This document shows, piece after piece, positions 43,983 through 54,829 of a stretch of DNA of 64,000 bases. Below the pieces are notes generated by a model, which was not told the origin of the DNA, searched no databases, and worked only from the letters and a program-made list of their open reading frames with translations. This stretch comes from Pseudocercospora fijiensis CIRAD86 (lineage: Eukaryota; Ascomycota; Dothideomycetes; Mycosphaerellales; Mycosphaerellaceae), in the NCBI RefSeq assembly GCF_000340215.1, contig NW_006921532.1:2273337-2337336 (forward strand). Direction: 5' to 3'. Within the stretch, counting starts at the first letter, position 1. Each line of letters starts with the position of its first letter. A program made the position numbers and the translations under genes.

Positions 43983-45576
43983 ATGCCTGCGGGTCCTGAG
44001 GAGCAATTGCTCACCACTCTGTAAGATATCACCTTGTCATCATGAGAACATCTCCGGCACCAGAGATCCATCTACCGATGCGAGATGCGCAGGCATTCAA
44101 CAGACCAGCTACTGACCTTGCTCGAGCTTCGCCGACATACACTACTACTTCAGTGATCCAGCGTATCGTCCCTCTCACCACCGCTTCGACAAGCGCAGCT
44201 ATGTCTACCTCTTCTACAACCCCAATTCCTACCAGGCCAAGCTCGAGGTTGCGAACTCTGCGGGCACACCGCATCAAGACGCCTTCTATGGCTACCTGAA
44301 TGCTGCCAGTGTGCGATACAACCACTCACAGCCAAATCTGGTCACTCTCACAATCGATTCGAACGCAGTCCATGACCAGACAACATGGCATTTACCTAAC
44401 TACGATGCCAAGAGTGAGCAGAATTATGTGGATAAGCTGCATACTGTGGATGTATATCTATGGACGGAGAAGGATGCCCGCACTTTCCTTGGACATGTAA
44501 AGAGCGCAGTGCCGGCAGAGAGGTTAGAGATCAAAGGAGCACCAGGAGTTGGTACTCCACACTCTGAACATAGAGACTCGATGAGCCCGGTCGTGCAGCA
44601 GCTTGAAAATACTGCCATAGGAACGAGCTTTCCTCCTCGGACCATGAGTGCAGTATCTGCACAATCGTTTCCCGGACCACCTACTCCCCAATCTGAGGCT
44701 GCTTCACCCAGGCCTGTGGCGGCCTATAATCCTGCCGCACCTTCTGCACCAGAACCAGTACAGTATCGCGAGAAGACGCCTCCACCGCCCGATGGCGGTA
44801 CTGGCACTGGCTTGAAAGCAACACAGTCATACGGCAATGCACCACAGCAGATACAGTATGCTTCAGCTGCTGGAGTCTACCAGAACTCAGTTCAGACCAC
44901 TCCACAGCAGGCATACTTTTCTGGACCTCCGCAGCAGGCAGTACCGGGCCCTCCTCAAGGACTTCAATCACAGCAGCGATACCACTCTGGCAGCATACCT
45001 CCACCTCCAGCTCAATCACCGCCTGCTGGAACATCGACACCTTCCTTTGGACCGATGGCAGCCAGCACAATTGGCCCGAAATCTCCCCCACCGAATCAGT
45101 CGTCTTTCAATCGACAATCGTCCTATGGACCTGGTCCAACCCAATTCGCAAGCTACAATCCTCAATCACAGTATGAAAATCATCAGTCCCAGCAAGGCCA
45201 GCTTCCTCCTACGCCTTCGGCGCCCCCGGCCTATGCAGGTCACACTCCATTGAACTCACCTGGCATGCCACCGCCGCCTCCAGCTCAGCCATACCAGCCG
45301 CAGCAGCACGCCCCTGTGGGAGGCTATAGCAATTACTCGTATACCACTGCTGGTGCGGTGAACTCAAATGAGATGAACCAGCATGGTGCATACACTGGCG
45401 ATATTCACAATCAAGTCTATCGTCCCACAGAATCTGAGCACGGTTCTCATGGCAAATTGAAGAGGGCCCAGACTTGTCAGGATGGCATGCAGAAACCAAG
45501 CCCGCTGCAGAACAGTGTCGGCAAGGCAGAAAAGAAAGTAGGCAAATTTTTGAGTAAACTCGACAAGTTGTACTAG
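43983..45576 (+). CDS. unknown protein with conserved-looking N-terminal domain and Pro/Gln-rich tail
   Basis: Not recognised. Model: exons 43983-44020 and 44127-45576, 106-nt intron (GTAAGA donor, CTGAC branch, CGAG acceptor); 495 aa. The splice joins MPAGPEEQLLTTL to FADIHYYFSDPAYRPSHHRF, then YVYLFYNPNSYQAKLEVANS, YLNAASVRYNHSQPNLVTLT and YVDKLHTVDVYLWTEKDART. This ~170-residue aromatic-rich part looks like a folded domain. The remainder is a low-complexity Pro/Gln/Ser/Tyr tail (YGNAPQQIQYASAAGVYQNS) that ends in a short basic helix, KVGKFLSKLDKLY. The tail suggests a condensate-prone or adaptor protein; no function is assigned. Confidence 0.7.
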
Positions 45577-45890
45577 TTTGTAGAGAAATACAACATCTTT
45601 TGGTATTTGTGTGCAACTCCCTCGTTTTCCATGTCCAGTTCCCGTCGTCTTGAAGTGAAATTATTGCGAGTCGTCATTGCCTTGCAGTACTTCCAATAAG
45701 TGAGCACGGGCCATTACGGAAAGCTGAATTTGTGGACACACGTACGTGGGCTTTCACGACATCCTCATCCATCTTTAATCGCAATGGCTACTCCATTATC
45801 TTTCTTCATTTCAATGGATCTAGAACTCGCCGACTGCAAAAATCTATGCTCTAATAGTAACGCAAATCGTCCCTCTTGCACTTGAACGCC

Positions 45891-46823
45891 ATGGCCGGAG
45901 GCGACTCTTTCCGATATCGAACCATCTTAGAAGTCGCAGCCATAGCGGCGGTCATATACTTCTTTCTCGCAACGCCAAATCTCTCAACTCCAGGATCTAA
46001 TGCCGAGAATGTTGCATCGCCAGCAGTTCCAAAAGCTAGAGCGAAAGTCGAGAATTTGGTCTATCCTTCGAAAACTCTGAAGTGCGAAAGACATGATTAT
46101 TCAACGCATATATTCTCCACCAGTCCGCTTGTAATCTATGTTGAGGGGTTTTTGAGCGGTGAGGAAGCGGAGCATTTGGTTGCGTTGAGGTAAGGCAAAA
46201 AAACTCTTATCTGTTCCACCCGATGGGCAGGCATGCTGATGTGTATCTGTATACACAGCGAAGACCGATGGAATGTTTCCACAGTCGTGAATCAAGGCGT
46301 TGAAGGAATCGACGACAAAGTTCGGAAGTCTGAAAAAGCTTCGATTCCAAGAGACCATGTTGTGCAGTGCATAGAGCAGCGTGCATTATCTTTTCAAGGC
46401 TGGCCGAAAGATACTTTCATCGAAAGACTTTGGACTCAGCGGTACAATGTTTCTGGGCATTACTCGTTACATTACGACTGGGCTTCCTCGACCAAGACTT
46501 CGAGGAGAGTGAGTTCATTTATGGTGTATGCGAAGGATGAATGTCGTGGTGGAGGGACGAATTTCCCGAGATTAGAGAGGCCGAAGGATGAGAGATGGTG
46601 TGAGAATGGGTTTGTGGAGTGTGGGGTGGAAAGTGGTGAGGGTGTCACGTTTAAGGCGAAGAAAGGCGCTGCGGTTTTTTGGATGAATTTTGATGCGGAG
46701 GGAAGAGGCTATAAGGAGACGATTCATGCTGGTATGCCTGTTCTTGAAGGGCAGAAGATCGGGTTGAATATCTGGAGTTGGTATCAGGCTGGTCATCAGC
46801 CGCCTGAAGAGGAGGTGGCATGA
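45891..46823 (+). CDS. prolyl 4-hydroxylase-type 2-oxoglutarate/Fe(II) dioxygenase
   Basis: Two exons, 45891-46189 and 46259-46823, 69-nt intron (GTAAGG to CACAG); 287 aa. Residues 12-28 (ILEVAAIAAVIYFFLAT) form an uncleaved signal anchor, placing the enzyme in the ER lumen or Golgi. The catalytic domain includes IYVEGFLSGEEAEHLVALRS across the splice, the iron ligands HYDW and TIHAGMPV, and the 2-oxoglutarate-binding lysine in GQKIGLNIWSWY. A CENGFVECGVESGEG insert lies before the second His. Substrate unknown: fungal relatives act on prolines of secreted or regulatory proteins. Confidence 0.88.
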
Positions 46824-48089
46824 GCAAAACAAGCGCCGCCCACGGCTCAATGCAATGTTCGTCGTCGGATGAACGACCGGCACCGAATTCTTCCCGTCTC
46901 TGTTCGCCAACAACCCGAGCCACGCACTCATTGCAAGCGTAAGGCATAGGCAGATTGAAAGTCAAGAAATATTAAAATAATGTCCGACATCCAAACATCT
47001 AGAATAATGCTTGCACTTCTTGATACCAACTCGCAGATCCCAGTCGTAATGATTTCACCTTGTCCAGGGATCGATGAAGCTCACAGTTCGCATGGCGAAA
47101 CGACCAAGCCACACCTAATCATAATACATACATACACGTGCCAAGGCATGTGAGATGTGAATTTATTTTGTTCAGGTGCACATGTCGCGACGTAGCTTTG
47201 CACGTGCTACTAGTGAAACATCTATGTACAGGCAACATGGAGAATTCTCCATGCTTCGCGCATGCTCATGTAGAGTTTGAAGACTAATAATATTATGCTG
47301 AAATCAAGAGCTGCAGCGTGATTTGAATTGATTAATAATCCGCAAGATGGTAGTAGTCGGAGCCGAGGGCAATGCTCGGAGCAATAATCTACTGTAAATG
47401 GTCAGAAGGATAGTCCTACTAGGATGATGCGAGGATCGATGTCGGTGTGAGAGTGAGACGGAGCTTGGTGTACCGCGTCAGGTAGCACTGCTGTACGGTA
47501 CATAGGTAGGACTGTATGCCGGGCTCAAGAAGCCGAAAAAGGCGTGGGCATGAAAGTATTCCATACAATAAGCCACGCCATGCCGATTTGCTATCGATAT
47601 TCTAGGGAGGAACGATACCCACCCTGCGGTCCAGTAGAAAAATCACGCACCCGCATAGAAGTCATGATTTGGCCAGGCCAGGCCAGGCCAGGGCACGGCC
47701 GGCACGGCAGTTGTGCTACCGTATGCACCGGTGCTTGCTGAAAGTGCATCTGCAGACGCAGGAAGCAGCTCAGCGGTTCATGCGTAGTACATAGTCATAG
47801 TGTGAGGTTGTGAAGGCCGGCTGCGATCGAAATTCCTCGCGCCCGAGGCAACAAAGTACATGTGCGTACTGATTCGAAAGCATAAATAGAAAAGCACTTG
47901 CCTTGACGTCATCCGTCCGCCGGCCGGACTGCCCGTACTAGAAAACTTCTGCATGCGCGCGCGGAACACACCCTGCACGGACCAGCGCAGAGCACCTTGA
48001 CCACCGACCACCGACCAGATAGTGTTGATTGTAGAAGGAATTTAGCTTCCCGTTCCTTTGGGTTTCTGCGGGACTGTCTCCACCATTCC
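46824..48089. other. intergenic region with short GGCCA repeat
   Basis: About 1.3 kb of unique-looking DNA, free of RIP, up to the repeat block. It contains GGCCA tandem repeats at about 47673-47692. No supportable gene. Confidence 0.4.
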
Positions 48090-50474
48090 GGCTAGGAAAT
48101 GGCCCGATTATTAGGCGTATAATAGGACCTACTAAACTTACGGAAATGCTCGGTTTTAGTATATTAGCTCGGTTTGCCTAATTAGGCTATATTATTGTCG
48201 CAATTAGACTAGTATAGCGACTTCTAAGGTGTTGTTAGTTGCTATCTACGGCTTCTTCTTCTTCGGCCTCTTAATAGTAGGTAGCATTGTCGCTACTAAT
48301 CTCTTACGCTTATTACTATTATATTTATTAGACGTCCGCCTTTTACCTACTACTTCTCGTATCGCGTTATCGTTATCTAACTAAGGGAAGTCTTCTACTA
48401 CTTCTAGGTCTTGTTTTAATAGCGAAGCCTCTCTTACTAGCGCTAGTAAAGTAAGGTCTATAAGCTTAGCTATTTCTTTAATAGTATCTAAATCGAGTAG
48501 CTAAGCCGATTATATAGATAAGAGCGACTCGCGCGGCTACCGCGGTAGCGGCTTCGAAGGTAAGGGTCTAAAGGGTAGCGGACTCGGCGTAAGAAGGTCG
48601 ATAACCTATAATAGTCGTATTAGTAATAATAGCGTCTCGTTAAGTAGCGGAAGATTAAAGGCTCGAGGTCTATATTTAGTCGCTAGCGGTAGTAGTAGTA
48701 GTAGCGGAAGGGTTAGATACCGAGGCAATTGCTAGCGAGTTAGAGTAACAGGTTTAGGTAGAAGTTGTTATTAAGTCTACTATCGCTATCGGTTACTAGT
48801 TAATTAAACCTTAGGCGCACCTTCTCGAAGGAAGTTATCTAGTAAGAAGTTAGCTAGCTAAGTAAGTGTGTCTTTAATACGCCGTAAGAAGCTTCTTATA
48901 TATTTGTCCTTTAGCGTACTATTACGGATTGTCTTATCGTTACGGACCGTATAGAAGTGTTATAAGAGGCCTTCTACGCCTTCGTTAAAGTAAGCGCGCA
49001 AGTCTCGAAGATAGGGATCGCTAGCAGTATAGGATTAAGTGTCCTCGAAGCCCTTAAGGAAGAGGGTAGTGCTATCTCGCTACCGCTAATACGGACTAAT
49101 TTCTATACTATTAAAGCCGCTATAGAAGCTAATATAAATTTGCTGTTATTATAGGTTAAGTAGTGTTATAAATAGGTAGTATCGAAGGATATAGTAGTAA
49201 GGTAGGTACTACTAAAACTATAGCAGGCAATTATAGTAAGGAGGTTGTTGTCCGTTACGATACAATATAAGTATTAAGGCCGTCGTATAGTAGCAATGCC
49301 TTAGCCTTATATCTTCCGCAATAGCGAGTTGTTTCCTAACGAAGTCCTATATAGTAGGAGGTATTAACTCCTCGAAGTATAGCATCCCTTTAACCTTCTA
49401 ATATTGCGTACGTTTGCTAATTCTATAGCTTTAAAGGTCCGCCTTATATAGTTGCCGAGCGTCGATTGTTAGCAACTTAGTTATAGTGCTATATATCGTT
49501 AACTAAGGGAGGTCCTTCTTCCGGTCGTATTTAATAGTATTATAGTATCCTTCTAGTAGCGATATAGTACGTATTTGCATAAGTACTAGATTGTTTAAAC
49601 GAGCCTATATAGCCTATTTCTATAACTTGTCCGACGACTAATTCTTTAGTAAATACTAAGTCTCTTCTTGCTTATTAAGAAGCCGCAACTCCGCTTCTAT
49701 TATAGTAACAACTTCTTTAACCTCTGCCTTACTCCGAGCCTAATAAATAGCTCTTTTAAATAGTCGCTAGACTATAGGGTACTTAAATTTAGGAAAGTAT
49801 CGAAGGAAGGTCTCTTTAGCGTGCCGCTAGTAGAGATATAGTCGTATTTCCTCGTTAAAGGACAGTCGAATAGAGGACTGTTCTTATACCGAGTCGTTAG
49901 TTATAGCTAACTTCGGCTTCTAGCAAGGATACTACCGCTTTAGGACTTAGAAAGCAGCTTGCTAAAGCCTCGTACGCTGTGTTTATAGCAATATATATAC
50001 TGCTAGCATCTAACTTTCGAATCTATTACAGATATATACTATAAAGAGATGCTAGCCTGTATTAGTAGTCTTATGCGTTGCGTCGTAGAGAAATAACTAA
50101 TCCTAGATTAGTCGTTGCTTTGCGGTTCCTATCTAAAGCCTAGTTACGTAAGTACTTATATCTCCTACTAATCTACTTTCTAATAATTGCCTCTACTAAT
50201 CCGCCTGCTATATAATGCCCTTATAAAGGCGCCCTTTAATCGTTACTAATACAGCTTTATACTATAACTAAGCGCCGTTTACTAGATTAGTTAATAGCGC
50301 TAGCTCGTTATATAGGTTCTCGAGTTGCAACGAGATATTGCCCTTCTTAGCTAGGGTTACCTTCTTTAAATTCCTCTTCTTCTTCGACTACTTAATTATA
50401 CCTTCCTTTACTCGATAACCTCTAATAATAGCAAAACGGTTAGTATTACGGCCTTCTTTTATTAGATAGAACAT
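48090..50474. repeat. older RIP-mutated repeat, left part
   Basis: CpA and TpG are nearly absent throughout. A degenerate minus-strand frame runs away from the LTR element (MFYLIKEGRNTNRFAIIRGY, then LKKVTLAKKGNISLQLENLY) with TAG codons at likely Trp/Gln positions. I could not identify the family. It appears to continue on the far side of the LTR element at 62.75-63.4 kb. Confidence 0.6.
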
Positions 50475-50753
50475 TGAAGGACGGAAACTAATACTACTAC
50501 TACTACTTGTAGTAATAGTATAGGCTACCGAGGGTAACATAACCTATAGCAATATAGGCAGCTATGTTTAGCAAGATAGGATAACGAGACTGTCGCTTAG
50601 GCTAATAACTAGAGCCCTGCAATATAGGCATTGTAGAAGTGTAATATAAACAATGTGCTATACGAGGTTAATACTCTACCTACAATGTAGAAGGAGGCCT
50701 CTTATATAGGCTTAAAACTGGCCTATAGGTGTAGGGCCGGTTACTAGCTAATA
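50475..50753 (-). repeat. 3' LTR (left copy)
   Basis: Direct repeat of 62476-62754, beginning GAAGGACGGAAACTAATAC and ending GGTTACTAGCTAAT. The two copies differ almost only by C-to-T or G-to-A changes. Confidence 0.85.
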
Positions 50754-50860
50754 TCCCTCCCTTTCTTCGTATCTAACTAGACACGCTTTACATTGCGCGC
50801 TTAAAACAAACATGTATGCATCCTTAGCCTTCTTAGCTAAGGCTATTTTTAGAACTCCGC

Positions 50861-50884
50861 AATAATACCCCTAGGGTAGCATTA
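50861..50884. repeat. palindromic repeat copy 1
   Basis: Imperfect palindrome around CCCCTAGGG with ATTA-type ends; half-site related to CTAATGCTACCCC. It lies at the downstream end of the third coding block. Confidence 0.75.
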
Positions 50885-53677
50885 ATCCTAGATACTATAA
50901 TTATGCAAAAACAACTTCCTAAGCAATACTATATAGACCTACTATTGCTTTAACGCGCCGTAATCCTTACTAGCAATAACCTTATCCGCTAGTCGGTTCT
51001 CGAAATCTCCTCCGTATACGTTAAAGCTGTTAGTACCGAAGTACTATCCCTCGTAGAAAGCTTAATTGACGAGGAGGTTAGTAGCCTTTTCCTTCGTAGC
51101 ATTCTCCTAATTGTACAGATATTCCTTAAGTCCCTCGTTATTAAGCTAGAGGATCTGTTTAACTTCGTTCTAAATAACGTAACTTAACTAAGGAATCCTA
51201 CTAACTAGGGCGTCGGAGATGCAACTAAGGCCTTCGACTAAGATAGCGGCAGGGAAGGGGAACGGTACGAAGGTGTTCGAACCTAGAAGGGCGGTTAGAT
51301 TGCGGTGCGCCTTAGCAACCTCGGCGACGGTTAAGTTATCGTAACCCTTAATCTTAGTACCGTCGATAACGCGAGAGTAGCCTAGGTTAATTAATATACG
51401 GTTACTTTTAGTCTTTAGATTACTATATAGCAGGTATAGTATCTAAATAGAGACTTCGCACTCCTTTAGAGGGTTAAGGATCTACTCTGCCTTGCGCCCC
51501 TTACTATTAAGCTAATTATCGAATATATAGTCGAGGTCGTCGTCGGTAAGGTACTTGTTAGTAAGCTTGCCGATCTTACTTAGTAGGACTAGGCTACGAG
51601 CCTTAAGCTTCTTAACCTAGTTCGTAAAGACCTTAGGCTAATATATGCCTTCGACAACAGTAGAGTAGCTAGTCTTATCCTTAGATATAAGACAGACCTT
51701 AATACGTAGGTAACTAGCACCCTCGCTAGCTACGAGCTTAACTATATCTTGTCCGAGACGAGTAGACTCCTTAGAAGGACAGTTTTTATAAGTACCGCTA
51801 ACCTTAAAGAACTTAGTAGGCTTAGGGATAGAGATAAGCTCGTATACGTAATTAGGTCGAAGGGCGATAGCTAAGAGCTATAGGGCAGGGTACTAGCGGA
51901 CGATTTGGTTACTTACACTATAAGTTTAAAGGGTATTGCGGCCTTCCTACTTAGACTTAGGCATCGCACGTATATACTAAAGGTACATTTCAAACTCCTC
52001 CTATATTAGGTCGATAAGGAAAGGAAGATATACTCTACGAGGCTCTTATAACTAGCTAAAGACTTAAGGGAAGATAGTATTACTAGTCTAGCGAAAGCGG
52101 TCGAAGGAAGTACCTTAGCTAAGGATGCCGGTAACGAACTTGCTCTAGCGATCCGTTAGCGTAAAGGCGCGAGTAATAGTACTAGTAGGGTTAAACGCGT
52201 AGAGTCCTAGAGATGTCGGGGCGGCAATAGGGCGTCTAGGAAACTAGTTAGCATAAGCCTAATTAGCCTTAAGGGCAGCGAAGGCGTCTTAATTAGGAAC
52301 CTCGCGACTAATCTTTAATAGGCGGCCGACGAGGACAATCGCCTTAGTACTAGTATAGAGACTACAGACCTTAGCGGCCTTCTTAATATAGTTAGTATAT
52401 ATAGAGAACGGCTCTTCTCCTAGCTTACTAAGGTCGTCGAGCTATTAATAGATAGATAGGGCGGTAGGAGCTTTGCCTATATCGGCTTTAGGAACTATAT
52501 CGATCTTAGTAATAAGGTACGCAATAGAGTCGCCCTTATAAGAACTATAGATATTCTTAGTTAACAGGATCGGCGAGAGCCCTCTATCTCTACGCTCGCT
52601 AAAGGAGCCTTCGGAGGAGACATCTTCTAGTAGTATATCTAGTATATTAATATCCGAGTTACTATAGTTAGTACTATAGTTAGCCCTAGAAGGGGCGCTA
52701 TACTTCTTAGTAGCCTTGCGGAGGGCCTAGCGAGTATATAATACCTTCTTACGCGCTGCTTCGGCCTTAGCGCGCTCGTCCTTAACTTCCTAAGGGACTT
52801 TACGGTTGCGGGTCGAGCGACGGTCTTAAGCCTATATCTCCGTAGCGAGCGCGAGACTAGTAGCCGTATCGGCCTCTATTTCTAGGCGAAGAGCCTTATA
52901 TTTAAGGACATTAACGATAGGAGCCTCTTAACCTTTAATAATAAAACCTATACTATTAATACGATAGCCCTTCTCTTTTAGTAGATCCTTAGTTGTCTAT
53001 ATATTAAGATCGATCTAGACAATTGCATCGTAGTGCCGCTTCTAGTAGGATATCGTAAAGTCGTTAAGCGTAAAGGACAAGTTAAGTAACTGCTTGCCTA
53101 CCTTCTTACTAGCGGTAGATATACGATAGATTATAGTGTAGGAAAGGTGCTTAGCGCCTTAACGACGGACCTTATACTTATTAACGAACGAAGAGACCTA
53201 CTTTGTACGCTCTTATCTACCGTAGGCGAAGTTAATAAGGCTCTTAGGAAGACTGCTTAGTCCTCCCTAATATTCGAAGGCCTAGTCGAGGGTCTTAAAG
53301 CGTAAGCGAATCTAGGTGCCGGCCGTCTCGAGGCTATAGACGATAGGAAAGGCTTATTCGATATCTATATCGTTAAGGACCTCGCGCTTAAAGATACGCT
53401 TACCGATAGACTAACGCAAGTTGTTTATACCGTATATAACTAAAACAGTAGCCTTCTTAATATTCCTATTAATAACGCGTAGTAGGGTACGAGCGTTCTA
53501 GATCTTCTCTTAAGGGTCTTTAAGGGCGGTAACGATCTAGAAGCAGTGCTCGAGGCTAGTTATAGTAGCTAAGGCGCTGTCGGAGGGGGCTTCGATCGGG
53601 ACTAGTACGCCTAGGTTTAGGGCTAGTAGGTTGCTACTGCTGCTAGCGCCTAGCGGATTCGGGGCGCTAGAAGACAT
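50885..53677 (-). pseudogene. third coding block of the LTR element, unknown function
   Basis: A minus-strand frame of about 930 codons, starting at an ATG (MSSSAPNPLGASSSSNLLAL) at 53677 and interrupted by TAG/TAA codons of RIP type. Readable stretches include YVYELISIPKPTKFFKVSGT and VASEGA. It matches none of gag, protease, RT, RNaseH or integrase as far as I can see, and lies downstream of pol, where env-like or accessory ORFs of some Gypsy elements lie. No signal peptide or clear membrane anchor is visible. Confidence 0.55.
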
Positions 53678-54100
53678 CTTAGTCGACCGGAGCGGAAAGG
53701 AGTTAGTAACGAGTTTGTAAAAACGTTCGTAGCTTATTAATAATAATTAAAGGGTTTAGATAGAAGGAGGGGGAGAGAGTAGGCGGTAGTAAGTTAGTTA
53801 GTATTCGAGTAGAAGAAAGAGCTTAGAAAGCTCGCCTTAAATAGGGTGCAAAGGTAGCGTAGTCCGTATGTTCCGGTAAAGCAAACAGATAACGATTATA
53901 TATAGACCCTAAAAAGTAAAGCTATATACGAGACTCTTTTATTAGTAGGGCGGCTAAAGTTTAACAATCGATCTAGCTAATTGCTAGTAGCGACTACGCG
54001 CCTTTATTAACCTCTAGCTTTCGTAGATTCCCGCGCACTCGGAATATAACTAGTTAGTTCGAGTACCTAGTAGTAATCTATAGTAGTAAGGCTAGCAGGA

Positions 54101-54127
54101 CTAATAACACCCCCGGGGTAGCATTAG
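54101..54127. repeat. palindromic repeat copy 2
   Basis: Imperfect palindrome centred on CCCCCGGGG with CTAAT/ATTAG ends. It lies about 0.4 kb upstream (in the minus sense) of the third coding block. Confidence 0.75.
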
Positions 54128-54528
54128 CTTTTCTCTAGAGATACTCGGCAACTAGGAGCAAATCGCCTAGGCCTAGCGTAGCTTGTATTAGCCTATAGCA
54201 CTATCGTTGTAGATACAGCATTACCTTTTATAGCAGCAGGCATATAAACGTAGCCCGTACGTTCTTCTTTCTTCTAGATACTAAGCTTAGCGGCCTAAGG
54301 TCCCTATTCTTAGAGGCTATAGGCCTAGGTTACTATATCTATCTAAGAGCTAGGAAGGGAGAGGGATCCTCCCTTTCTTAGTGTCCTATATAGCTAGTGC
54401 TAATTAGGGCAGGAACATCCTCTAGCAGAGTATCTTGTTATCGTTATTACTTAAGGAAGGTTACTAGAGTCTAGGAATCTAGAGGGAAGTAGTCCTAGAA
54501 GGGTAGAGGGGTTAGGTTCGGCTATCTT

Positions 54529-54557
54529 CCTAATGCTACCCCTAGGGTATTATTAGG
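54529..54557. repeat. palindromic repeat copy 3 (inverted orientation)
   Basis: Imperfect palindrome centred on CCCCTAGGG with CCTAAT/ATTAGG ends. Its slight asymmetry runs opposite to the other four copies. It lies just after the end of pol. Confidence 0.75.
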
Positions 54558-54829
54558 AAAACACGCCTCGTATAGTTCTATCTAAGGAAACAAGAGCGAA
54601 GGAATAAAGTTATAGCAACATTAATCGAAGGTAAAGGCAAAAGCAAAAGACAACAATAGGATAAACTAAAAGCAATAAACGAGAGCATAAACATTAGCAG
54701 GAACAGACAGTAAGGACTGAAGCTATAGGGCGGCACCGCATTAACAGCGCGGAGAATAGTTAATAGAGGTAAGGAAAGCAACGTAGCAAGGAAAGCAACG
54801 CAGTAGAGGTAGGAAAGGATATGCGATTA

